A stretch of 64,000 bases of DNA from positions 186,001 to 250,000 of the forward strand of contig NZ_JAEDAE010000001.1 of NCBI RefSeq assembly GCF_016056375.1. Direction: 5' to 3'. Below, one piece after another: positions 53,337-61,152 of this stretch; the stretch's first letter is position 1, and each line of letters opens with the position of its first letter. The notes beneath the pieces were generated by a model. That model searched no databases, had not been told where the DNA came from, and saw only the letters and a program-made list of their open reading frames with translations. A program made the position numbers and the translations under genes. The DNA comes from Hymenobacter negativus (GTDB lineage: Bacteria > Bacteroidota > Bacteroidia > Cytophagales > Hymenobacteraceae).

Positions 53337-54358
53337 GGGTTGGAGTTTTGGAAGGCGTTGGCGTCGAGGGCCTGATTCATTTCGGTGGCTTGCTTGAGGG
53401 CGCGCACGATGGCGCGCTTGGCCAGCTCAATCTTGAAGTTGTTGGTGCCCTGGCCTTTGGCACCGGTCAGCACCTTGGCCGCGGCGGCGCGGAAGGTGTC
53501 GGCCGTGGCGGGCTGGCCGATGAGCAGGGCCTCGGCTTCCTTATCGCGCCAGGGCTTGTGGGCCACGCCTCCCAGCGCCAGGCGGGCGTCTTTGATGGTG
53601 TTGCCGTCCAGCTCCAGAGCCGCCGCCACGCTCACCAGCGCGAAGGCATAGCTTGTGCGGTCGCGCAGCTTCAGGTAGCTGAAGTTTTTCTCAAAGCCTT
53701 TGGCGGGCAGGTCGAGGCCGGTGATGAGTTCGCCGGGCTCCAGGGTATTGTCGCGCTCGGGCTGGTCGCCGGGCAGGCGGTGGAAATCCTCAAACTTGAT
53801 GGTGCGCTCGCCGTTGGGCCCGCTCACGCGCACTGTGGTGTCGAGGGCTGCCAGGGCCACACACATATCGGAGGGATGGGTGGCAATGCAATGCTCGCTA
53901 GCCCCCAGAATGGCGTGCACACGGGTGTAGCCGCCAATGGCCGAGCAGCCCGAGCCGGGCTCGCGCTTGTTGCAGGGAGTGGCCAGGTCGTAGAAATAGT
54001 AGCAGCGGGTGCGCTGCATGAGGTTGCCGCCGTCGGTGGCCATGTTGCGTAGCTGCGGGCTGGCCCCGGCTAGAATAGCCTGGTTCAGCAACGGGTAACG
54101 CTTCTCCACCTCGGGGTGGTAGGCGGTGTCGGCGTTGGTGGCGAGGGCGCCGAGGCGCAAGCCGCCGTCGGGCAGGTTTTCGATGGCGTCGAGGCCTAGC
54201 TTTTTGAGGCCGATAAGGTGCGTGGGGCGGGCCACGTTTTCCTTCATCAGGTCAATCAGGTTGGTGCCGCCGCCGAGGTAGGCCGCGCCGTCGTGCGCAG
54301 CATTGTCCTGCACGGCGGCCGCCACGCCGGTGGCTTGGCTAAAAGTGAACGTATTCAT
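53333..54358 (-). CDS. paoB: Aldehyde oxidoreductase FAD-binding subunit (PaoB-type)
   Basis: This 341-residue medium subunit has the FAD-binding motif AAYLGGGTNLIDLMKENVARP and IRNMATDGGNLMQRTRC-like LRNMATDGGNLMQRTRC. A Cys-rich insert (YYFYDLATPCNKREPGSGCSAIGG ... HCIATHPSDMC) resembles the additional 4Fe-4S site of E. coli PaoB. It transfers electrons from the Fe-S subunit to an acceptor. It is translationally coupled with paoC and sits 24 bp after paoA. Confidence 0.92.
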   Translation of the reverse strand: MNTFTFSQATGVAAAVQDNAAHDGAAYLGGGTNLIDLMKENVARPTHLIGLKKLGLDAIENLPDGGLRLGALATNADTAYHPEVEKRYPLLNQAILAGASPQLRNMATDGGNLMQRTRCYYFYDLATPCNKREPGSGCSAIGGYTRVHAILGASEHCIATHPSDMCVALAALDTTVRVSGPNGERTIKFEDFHRLPGDQPERDNTLEPGELITGLDLPAKGFEKNFSYLKLRDRTSYAFALVSVAAALELDGNTIKDARLALGGVAHKPWRDKEAEALLIGQPATADTFRAAAAKVLTGAKGQGTNNFKIELAKRAIVRALKQATEMNQALDANAFQNSNP

Positions 54359-54382
54359 CAGGCTGAAATGAGGAGGAAGGAA

Positions 54383-54979
54383 TTACTTTTTCGGCGGCTC
54401 AACGGGCGCTATCTCCGGCTCGGTGGCGCCGGCCGACCAAGCTTTGTCCTCCATGATTAAGCCTTCGTTGTGCAGCACTTCCATCACCGCGCTCAGAATG
54501 TTGGGGTAGGCACCGCAGCGGCACACGTTGCCGCTCATTAGCTCACGTACCTCGGCTTCGGTCTTGGCCTTGCCCTCGTTGATGAGGCCCTGGGCCGAGC
54601 AAATCTGGCCCGGCGTGCAGTAGCCGCACTGGAAGGCGTCGTGGTCGATGAAGGCCTGTTGCAGCGGACTCAGCTTATCTTCGGTGCCCAAGCCTTCGAT
54701 GGTTTGGATGCGCGAATCTTCGTGCGTGATGGCCAGCGAGAGGCAGGAGTTGATGCGCTTGCCGTCGACCAGCACGGTGCAGGCGCCGCACTGGCCGTGG
54801 TCGCAGCCTTTCTTGGTGCCGGTCAGGTCGAGGTACTCGCGCAGGGCGTCGAGCAGGGTAGTCCAGGGCGCGATGTAAAGGGTATGGGCCTGGCCGTTGA
54901 TGTGGAGGCTGACGGGCTGGGTGGGGGCTAACGTGGGGGCGGGAGGGCCCAACGGTTGCTGAATAAATCGTTGACTCAT
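54383..54979 (-). CDS. paoA: Aldehyde oxidoreductase 2Fe-2S subunit (PaoA-type)
   Basis: This 198-residue small subunit has two 2Fe-2S motifs: plant-type CDHGQCGACTVLVDGKRINSC and the C-terminal CGYCTPGQICSA with GNVCRCGAYPNI. The N-terminal tail is Pro-rich (PLGPPAPTLAPTQP). I see no twin-arginine signal, unlike periplasmic PaoA of E. coli, so the enzyme may stay in the cytoplasm. It is the first gene of the operon. The maturation factor XdhC is not adjacent but occurs at 34013. Confidence 0.93.
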   Translation of the reverse strand: MSQRFIQQPLGPPAPTLAPTQPVSLHINGQAHTLYIAPWTTLLDALREYLDLTGTKKGCDHGQCGACTVLVDGKRINSCLSLAITHEDSRIQTIEGLGTEDKLSPLQQAFIDHDAFQCGYCTPGQICSAQGLINEGKAKTEAEVRELMSGNVCRCGAYPNILSAVMEVLHNEGLIMEDKAWSAGATEPEIAPVEPPKK

Positions 54980-55427
54980 GGGAAGGTGTGATGCAGTAAG
55001 GAGAAGCGTGCTCCCGGCTTACGCACAGATTTGGCTCACGTTATGGGTAGGACATAATTTAGAATCATCGGAAATCCTGATAAGCACAACCTGATGCTTT
55101 CTAATTATTGCTTGTCAAGCATAAGCGCTGCTTAGTGCCCCGCTTACTATTTTGTCGCGGACAGCTAGCTAGGGAAAATTATGGTTGTATTCCTGGAAAT
55201 ATAGCGCTGAAGCATAAGGCGTTTTGTATGCAGATTGCTACACCGTCAGCCAGGAAACTAGGCGGTCAGAGCAATACTGATATCGTCCGGCGAGAAAATG
55301 GCCGGATTCGTCCTGTGCAGCCTTGGGATTAAGCCAGATTACGCAATGGCGGTAGGTGCAAAAGGTAATTTTGTAGTGAAAAAGGCCCGCAACGCCACTG
55401 ACTTGCGGCTATTTACGCTCGATTGTT
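54980..55427. other. Intergenic region, AT-richer, between paoA and a small ORF
   Basis: I see no convincing gene; a 74-codon plus-strand frame (55108-55332) has no conserved features. It contains a small TAAGC/GCTTA hairpin near 55120 and a -7-like element at 55366. It should hold the promoter of the Pao operon, but no exact match is found on the minus strand. Confidence 0.4.
55366..55373 (+). promoter_or_regulatory. Putative -7 element before the small membrane ORF
   Basis: TAATTTTG is an exact TAnnTTTG match 54 nt before ATG 55428. No -33 TTTG at the normal distance is seen. Confidence 0.4.
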
Positions 55428-55616
55428 ATGCTAAAGAATTTCCAACGCTATTTCCGCTTTTATCTGGCTTCGGTTCTGTTTGGCTTGTTGCTGGCGGGCA
55501 TCCGCTGGCAGACCGCGCCGCTGGGCGCTAATGAGCTGAACACGGAGCCGGCTTCCACCAGCGCACCGGCGGCCCGGCCGGTTCACGTGGCCAGTCATTC
55601 GGTCGCGTTTCGTTAA
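55428..55616 (+). CDS. Possible small membrane protein upstream of a two-component system
   Basis: The 62-codon frame has one hydrophobic segment near the N terminus (FYLASVLFGLLLAGIRW) and a Ser/Pro/Ala-rich tail. It has a promoter-like element upstream and ends about 100 nt before the response regulator in the same direction. A small exported or membrane peptide linked with the two-component system is possible, but a spurious frame cannot be excluded. Confidence 0.4.
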   Translation: MLKNFQRYFRFYLASVLFGLLLAGIRWQTAPLGANELNTEPASTSAPAARPVHVASHSVAFR

Positions 55617-55717
55617 TCTTGCGGCTCCGCCGCCGACCGGTCGGCCCCTTTCCTGGACGATGCGTCAGGGGAGGGGCCGCCGATATTTTCGGGCTGGCGG
55701 CCCTACCTTCCGGCCCC

Positions 55718-56398
55718 ATGAAAATTCTGTTAGTTGAAGACGAGCCCTCCGTGGCGGCCTTCCTGTACCAAGGCCTGACGGAGCAGGACTACACCGTCGA
55801 CCTGGCCGCCGATGGCCTGCTGGGCCTGAGCCGCGCCCAAACCACTCACTACGACTGCCTCATTCTGGACCAGATGCTGCCCGGCCTCAGCGGCCTGGAA
55901 GTGTGCCGGCAGGTGCGCGCTCACGACCCTGGCGTGCCCATCCTCATGCTCACTGCGCTGGGCGAAACCGATGACAAAATTCGTGGCCTCGACGCCGGGG
56001 CCGACGATTACCTCGTCAAGCCCTTCGCCTTCGACGAATTGTTGGCCCGCCTGCGCGCCCTCGTGCGCCGCCGCACCGAAGCCCCCGCCCCCAAGGCCGT
56101 CCTCCATCTGGCCGACCTCAGCCTCGACCCCGGCGCCAAGCGCGTTGAGCGCGCCGGCCAGGCCATCCAGCTCACCGCCCGCGAGTTCGCGTTGCTGGAG
56201 TACCTGCTGCGGAATCAGAACCGCGTTGTTTCACGGGCCGATTTACTGGAACACGTCTGGGATTTGAGCTTCGATACGGGCTCAAATGTGATTGACGTGT
56301 ACATCAATTTCCTGCGAAAGAAGGTGGATAAGGGCTTCGAACCCAAGCTGATTCACACGCTGGTGGGGATGGGGTATGTGATGAAAACGGAGGGGTGA
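55718..56398 (+). CDS. OmpR/PhoB-family response regulator
   Basis: This 226-residue regulator has the receiver domain (VEDE at 6-9, phospho-acceptor Asp51 in LILDQMLPGLSG, Lys in YLVKPF) and a winged-helix output domain (LTAREFALLEYLLRNQNRVVSRADLLEHVWD; VIDVYINFLRKKVDKGFEPKLIHTLVGMGYVM), closest in style to CusR/ArlR. The start at 55718 fits the receiver fold; the upstream frame is not conserved. Its kinase follows after repeat A7. A set of four TTAATT-type direct repeats with 11-bp spacing lies beyond the kinase and is a candidate target. Confidence 0.94.
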   Translation: MKILLVEDEPSVAAFLYQGLTEQDYTVDLAADGLLGLSRAQTTHYDCLILDQMLPGLSGLEVCRQVRAHDPGVPILMLTALGETDDKIRGLDAGADDYLVKPFAFDELLARLRALVRRRTEAPAPKAVLHLADLSLDPGAKRVERAGQAIQLTAREFALLEYLLRNQNRVVSRADLLEHVWDLSFDTGSNVIDVYINFLRKKVDKGFEPKLIHTLVGMGYVMKTEG

Positions 56399-56406
56399 GC
56401 GGGGCG

Positions 56407-56577
56407 GTCTGTCATCGCGAGCGAAGCGCGGCAATCCGTCTTTCGATGCGACCAACTCAAAGATGTGACAAACCCTAAATTAACCTGAGCCTATACTCCC
56501 CAGAAAAGGCTTCATCACATTGTTAGGCTGGTCGCATCGAAAGGACGGATTGCCGCGCTTCGCTCGCAATGACAGAC
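56407..56577. repeat. Long REPIN-like inverted repeat, family A-variant (copy A7)
   Basis: The arms of 48 and 49 nt (56407-56454 and 56529-56577) have one mismatch and one indel. They contain GCGAGCGAAGCGCGGCAATC, with a 74-nt spacer. Within an arm ATTGC/GCAAT can pair, another compensated version of the family A hairpin. It lies between the response regulator and histidine kinase genes. Confidence 0.92.
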
Positions 56578-56602
56578 GGCCACTTCCACTACCTCCTAAC
56601 CT

Positions 56603-58003
56603 ATGTCCATTCGCCTCCGTCTTGCGCTCCAGTTCGGGTCTATTCTGGCCGTGACGCTGCTGTTGTTTGCGCTGGTTATCTACTTTGCTACGCAGCAGTC
56701 GCGGCGTAATGAGTTTACTCAGAGCCTGTTCAAGCGCACGCTGGTGGTGGGGCACGCCTACGTAGCCGGGCAGGAGGGCCGCGCCGATGTCGGCGAAGAA
56801 GCTTCCTACCGCCGCTACCTGCGCCAGCTCTACCGCACGCTGCCCGCCGAGCAGGGCCGGGTGTATGACGCTAAAAATCGGCTGGTTTTCCGGGAAGGGC
56901 AGGGGGCCGCCCGGCCCGCGCCGCCGGCCTGGCTGGCCGAGGTACGCCGCACCGGCCAAGCCGTGCTGGAGCCCGAAACCAACTACCACGAAACCGTGGG
57001 CCTGCTCTACCGCGATGCCCGCATGGGGCCGCTGGTGGTGGTGGCCTCATCGGTGGATGAAGACAGCCGCCAGCAGCTGGACGAGCTGCGGCAACTGCTG
57101 GCGCTGGGGTTTCTGGCGGCGGTGGCGGCAGCGGGAGCGGGCAGCTGGTTTTTTGCCGGGCGGGCGCTGCGCCCTCTGCGCCGCATGGTTCGCGAAGTCG
57201 ACGGCATCACTGCCACCGACCTGAGCCAGCGCCTGACCCGCACCGGCGAAACCACCGACGAAATTGGCCTGCTTACCCAGCGCTTCAACCGCCTGCTCGA
57301 CCGCTTGGAAGCGGCCTTTGTGGGCCAGCGCACCTTCGTGCGCGACGCCTCGCACGAGCTGCGCACGCCGCTCACGGCCCTCATCGGCGAGCTGGAAGTG
57401 TCGCTGCTGCAAGCCGAGCGCCCGCCCGCCGAGTACCGCCGCGTGCTGCAAAGCACCCTCGATTCGGCCCGGCAGCTCAATAGCCTCACCAATGGCCTGC
57501 TGCAGATTGCCCGCGCTTCCGACGACCCCTCGCAAGTGCCCATGGCGGCTGTCAGCCTCGACGACCTGCTGCTGCAGGCGCACGAGCAGCTGCTGCGCCG
57601 CCACCCCACCTGCCGCGTCGACCTCGATTTTGGGGAAACAGAGTCCTTCGTCGTGCGCGGCAACGAGGCGCTGATACTGTCGGCTGTGCTCAATGTGCTG
57701 GACAATGCCTGCAAATTTTCGAAGGACACCGGCGGCACTGTGACGGCCACGCTGGCCCACCGCCGTAATCACCTGTCGCTGCTGGTGAGCGACGAAGGCC
57801 CCGGCCTCTCGGCCGCCGATTTACAGCAGGTGTTCGTGCCGTTTTTTCGGGCGGCGTCGGCGCGGGCGGTGCCGGGGCACGGCATCGGGCTGCCGCTGGC
57901 GGCGCGCATCATGGCGCTGCACGGCGGCACGGTGCGCGTGGAAAGTGAGCCTGGCCAAGGCACGCAGGTGTGGCTGGAATGGCCGGTGCCGGAGCGGAGT
58001 TGA
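56603..58003 (+). CDS. Sensor histidine kinase with HAMP domain
   Basis: This 466-residue membrane kinase is partner of the regulator at 55718. TM1 spans about 10-29, a periplasmic sensor 30-163, TM2 about 165-185, and HAMP about 186-238 (RALRPLRRMVREVDGITATDLSQRL). His251 is in the classical H box DASHELRTPLTALIGE. The ATPase domain has N box LNVLDNACKFSKD and G boxes SDEGPGL and GHGIGLPLAARIM. The signal is unknown; the CusS-like layout is compatible with metal or envelope stress. Confidence 0.93.
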   Translation: MSIRLRLALQFGSILAVTLLLFALVIYFATQQSRRNEFTQSLFKRTLVVGHAYVAGQEGRADVGEEASYRRYLRQLYRTLPAEQGRVYDAKNRLVFREGQGAARPAPPAWLAEVRRTGQAVLEPETNYHETVGLLYRDARMGPLVVVASSVDEDSRQQLDELRQLLALGFLAAVAAAGAGSWFFAGRALRPLRRMVREVDGITATDLSQRLTRTGETTDEIGLLTQRFNRLLDRLEAAFVGQRTFVRDASHELRTPLTALIGELEVSLLQAERPPAEYRRVLQSTLDSARQLNSLTNGLLQIARASDDPSQVPMAAVSLDDLLLQAHEQLLRRHPTCRVDLDFGETESFVVRGNEALILSAVLNVLDNACKFSKDTGGTVTATLAHRRNHLSLLVSDEGPGLSAADLQQVFVPFFRAASARAVPGHGIGLPLAARIMALHGGTVRVESEPGQGTQVWLEWPVPERS

Positions 58004-58019
58004 GTTGGGCGGATGTTGA

Positions 58020-58116
58020 GTCGTGCATAGTGTAGCGAAGCGTCTTTACCGCGCAACGCAATCCAATCGTCAGATTCACTTCCTCGGTAAAGATGTTTCG
58101 CTACGCTCTGCATTAC
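58020..58116. repeat. REPIN-like inverted repeat, family A, decayed copy A6
   Basis: The arms of about 31 nt (58020-58050 and 58086-58116) have around five mismatches. The conserved part is TAGCGAAGCGTCTTTACC. It sits right after the kinase gene. Confidence 0.75.
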
Positions 58117-58151
58117 CGTCCTTTTGTTTTATTTCGGAGTAATTCCCTGTT

Positions 58152-58207
58152 TTAATTTCCTTTTAATTCCCCTTTAATTCGACCTTAATAGCGCCTCGGT
58201 AACCTTG
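58152..58207 (+). promoter_or_regulatory. Four direct repeats at 11-bp spacing plus promoter-like element
   Basis: TTAATT occurs starting at 58152, 58163 and 58174, with TTAATA at 58185: four copies at exactly 11 bp, one helical turn. TAACCTTG at 58200-58207 is one mismatch from the -7 consensus. Phased direct repeats of this kind are typical binding sites of OmpR/PhoB-class regulators, and one is encoded just upstream. Confidence 0.5.
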
Positions 58208-58260
58208 TATTCAGAATTCCCCAAAGCCAGATGCTCGGCGTTGGCTGCAACCTCAAGGTT

Positions 58261-59904
58261 ATGACCCAGGTAATTTCTTCTCCGGCCCGCACCGGCTCAC
58301 CTATCGTGCCGCCGGTTGCGCCGGCGAATCCCCGGCCAAAGGCGTCGCTGTTTAGCACCATCGGGCAGGATGCGCCGGCGGGGCTGGTGGTATTTCTGGT
58401 GGCGCTGCCGCTGTGCCTGGGCATTTCGCTGGCCTCGGGCGCGCCGCTGCTGGCGGGCGTGATTGCGGGCATCGTAGGCGGCGTGCTGGTGAGCGTGCTG
58501 AGCGGCTCGGCGGTGAGCGTGAGTGGGCCGGCGGCTGGCCTCACGGTGGTGATGCTGTCGGCCATTGCCACGCTGGGTTCGTGGCCGGCGGTACTGGCGG
58601 CCACGGTGGTGGCAGGCGTTATCCAGATTATTCTGGGGCTGGCGCGGGCGGGCATTATTGCGCTCTACTTCCCGGCGGCCGTCATTCGCGGCATGCTGGC
58701 TGCTATCGGTATTATTCTCATTCTGAAGCAACTGCCGCACTTCTTTGGGGCCGATGCCGACTATTTTGAGGACATGAACTTTCTGCAGTTCAACGGCATG
58801 AACACGTTCTCGGCCATTGGCGCGGCCATGAAGGGGCTGAGCCCCGGCTCGGTACTGGTGGGCGTGGTGTCCTTGGTGATTCTACTGCTCTGGAACACGG
58901 CTCCTGTGAAGCGGCAGTCTTGGTCGCGGCTGGTGCCCGGCGCGCTGATTGCCGTGCTGGCTTCGGTGGCTATCAATTACCTGCTGAAAAAAGTAGCTCC
59001 TGAGCTACAAGTGCGTCCCGAGCACCTGGTAAAGCTGCCGGTCGTGACCTCGCTGGGCCAGCTGGCCAGCGAAATGACCTTCCCCGATTTCGAAGCGCTG
59101 CGCCGGCCCGCCACCTACGGTGTGGCGTTCACCATTGCCATCGTGGCCTCGCTCGAAACGCTGCTCAGCGTAGAAGCCGTCGACAACCTCGACCCGCAGA
59201 AGCGCCACACGCCCACCAACCGCGAGCTAATGGCGCAGGGCGCGGGCAACCTGGTGAGCGGCCTGCTGGGCGGCCTACCGCTTACGGCCGTTATCGTGCG
59301 CTCCTCGGCCAACATTGCGGCTGGCGCTCAGAGCAAAATGTCCGCTTTCATTCACGGCCTGCTGCTGCTCACGAGCCTGCTGTTTCTGGGCGCGGTGCTG
59401 AATCTGATTCCGCTCTCGGCACTGGCCGCCGTGCTGCTGACGGTGGGCTTTAAGCTGACTACGCCGGCGCTCTACCGCAAGCAGTGGCGGCTGGGATGGG
59501 CACAGTTCATGCCCTTCATCATCACCATCGTGGCGGTACTTTTCACCGATTTGCTGAAGGGCGTGAGCATTGGACTGGTGCTGGGCTTTTTCTTCATCCT
59601 GAAGGACAACGCCAAGGCCGGTTCTTACCTGCGCCGTGACGACCCAGAGGACAACGCCGAAAACCCCGCCGCCCCGCTGCACTTGCGCCTGCCCGAGCAC
59701 GTTTCCTTCCTCAACAAAGCCAGCATCGTGACCACGCTGGACCAACTGCCCGCCGACAGCCGCGTTATCCTCGACGGCACCCGCTCCGATGTTATCGACC
59801 ACGACGTGCTCGAAGCCATCGAGGCCTTCCGGCAGGCGGCTCCGGCCCGGGGCATTAAGCTCGAGTTGCGCGGCATCCGGCAGGTGGCGCTGGGGGCACA
59901 TTAA
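58261..59904 (+). CDS. SulP-family anion (probably bicarbonate or sulfate) transporter
   Basis: This 547-residue membrane protein has about ten to twelve hydrophobic segments. The SulP signature is in DAPAGLVVFLVALPLCLGISLASGAPLLAGVIAGI, with VSVSGPAAGLTVVM and GAGNLVSGLLGGLPLTAVIVRSSANI later. The C-terminal domain is STAS-like (about 475-547, HVSFLNKASIVTTLDQLPADSRVILDGTRSDVIDHDVLEAIEAF) and ends early. A longer frame starts at 58231. The next gene encodes a beta-carbonic anhydrase, an association that favours bicarbonate transport. Confidence 0.9.
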   Translation: MTQVISSPARTGSPIVPPVAPANPRPKASLFSTIGQDAPAGLVVFLVALPLCLGISLASGAPLLAGVIAGIVGGVLVSVLSGSAVSVSGPAAGLTVVMLSAIATLGSWPAVLAATVVAGVIQIILGLARAGIIALYFPAAVIRGMLAAIGIILILKQLPHFFGADADYFEDMNFLQFNGMNTFSAIGAAMKGLSPGSVLVGVVSLVILLLWNTAPVKRQSWSRLVPGALIAVLASVAINYLLKKVAPELQVRPEHLVKLPVVTSLGQLASEMTFPDFEALRRPATYGVAFTIAIVASLETLLSVEAVDNLDPQKRHTPTNRELMAQGAGNLVSGLLGGLPLTAVIVRSSANIAAGAQSKMSAFIHGLLLLTSLLFLGAVLNLIPLSALAAVLLTVGFKLTTPALYRKQWRLGWAQFMPFIITIVAVLFTDLLKGVSIGLVLGFFFILKDNAKAGSYLRRDDPEDNAENPAAPLHLRLPEHVSFLNKASIVTTLDQLPADSRVILDGTRSDVIDHDVLEAIEAFRQAAPARGIKLELRGIRQVALGAH

Positions 59905-60283
59905 GTTGAACTCCCAGCCCATGAACCATCCGACAACCAGCCCGCTGCCGGCCCCACCCGCTGATGCTCCGGTGCCTGGTGCCGCGGCCGTTACCGGCGA
60001 AGCGCACCCGGTGGCGGCGTGTGCGCCTACGCTCACGGTGTCGCGCGGCACGCGGCCACTCATTACGCGGCGTCCGGCTAATGGCTGCTTGGGTGAGCGC
60101 CGCCGCTACTTTTGAACGGTGCCAGGGCTCCGGCCGTAGAACCCTGCGCCAATTCATTTTCAACCACTGATTGGTGCTACCTTGGCAGCGCCTCACCGCA
60201 ACGCAGCCCGGCCGGGCTGCGGGGCATCACCCGCCGGGACACTGCTTTGGCAGCTGCTCCGCGATGAAATTTCCCTTTTTACT
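59905..60283. other. Gap between SulP and carbonic anhydrase genes
   Basis: No clear gene is seen. A 64-codon frame (59921-60115, starting MNHPTTSPLPAPPAD) is Pro/Ala-rich at first and Arg-rich at the end, without any recognisable domain. It may be a leader peptide or chance. No strong terminator is found, so read-through from SulP is possible. Confidence 0.35.
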
Positions 60284-61021
60284 ATGGCTGGACTCAGCAC
60301 AATTCTCGAGAACAACAAGAAATGGGTATCCGACCGCAACGCGAAGGACCCCAACTTTTTTAAGAACTTGGCCAATGGCCAGAAGCCGAAGTACTTGTTC
60401 ATTGGCTGCTCCGATTCGCGGGTGCCGGCTTCGGGCATTACGGGCACGGGGCCGGGCGAGATGTTTGTGCACCGCAACATTGCCAACCTGGTGGTGCCGG
60501 CCGATATGAACCTGCTGAGCGTGCTGCAATACGCCGTGGAAGTGCTGGGCGTGCAGGACATTCTGGTGGTGGGCCACTACGGCTGCGGCGGTGTGGCCGC
60601 CGCGGCTGCCAACAAGCAGTACGGCCTGATTGACAATTGGTTGGTGAACATTCGCGACGTCATCCGCCTGCACGAGGCCGAGTACCTGCGCATCAAGGAT
60701 GACAACCAGCGCGCCCGTCGCCTCGTGGAGCTGAATGTGATTGAGCAGGTGCGCAACCTAGCCAAAACCAATATCATCCAGAACGCCATGCGCGGCGACA
60801 ACCCGCCCCGCCTGCACGGCCTCGTGTACGACATTGCCGACGGCGTGCTCAAAGACCTGAACGTAGACGGCGACGACGTAATTGTAGACATGGAGCACAT
60901 CTACGGTACCGAAGCCGCAACCACGGCACCAGATAAGGACGCCAGTACCTACGAAGGCCCCAAGCACGACCCGGCCAAGGAGGCGGTAGTCGAAAAGAAA
61001 GCGGTAGCCGAGAAAAAGTAA
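60284..61021 (+). CDS. Beta-class carbonic anhydrase
   Basis: This 245-residue zinc enzyme interconverts CO2 and bicarbonate. Zinc ligands are Cys42, His98 and Cys101 (IGCSDSR and VVGHYGCGG), with the Asp44/Arg46 dyad next to the first Cys. The segment GEMFVHRNIANLVVP is typical. It has a Lys/Glu/Ala-rich C-terminal tail of about 35 residues (KEAVVEKKAVAEKK) beyond the catalytic core. The start at 60284 is chosen because the upstream frame lacks conserved sequence. Together with SulP it probably supplies bicarbonate to the cell. Confidence 0.95.
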   Translation: MAGLSTILENNKKWVSDRNAKDPNFFKNLANGQKPKYLFIGCSDSRVPASGITGTGPGEMFVHRNIANLVVPADMNLLSVLQYAVEVLGVQDILVVGHYGCGGVAAAAANKQYGLIDNWLVNIRDVIRLHEAEYLRIKDDNQRARRLVELNVIEQVRNLAKTNIIQNAMRGDNPPRLHGLVYDIADGVLKDLNVDGDDVIVDMEHIYGTEAATTAPDKDASTYEGPKHDPAKEAVVEKKAVAEKK

Positions 61022-61068
61022 GCTCAACGAAACCTTCCGTTTTCCCCAAATAGCTGCCAACCACCCAC

Positions 61069-61105
61069 AAAAAAGCCCTGTCGCGCATTGCGGCAGGGCT
61101 TTTTT
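61069..61105. terminator. Bidirectional intrinsic terminator
   Basis: The stem AAAAAAGCCCTG ... CAGGGCTTTTTT has an inner CGC/GCG pairing. It lies between convergent carbonic anhydrase and aminopeptidase genes. Confidence 0.9.
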
Positions 61106-61152
61106 ATATGATGCCGTCCGGGATATCAGGTCTGGGCGGCCACTGGGTGCGG

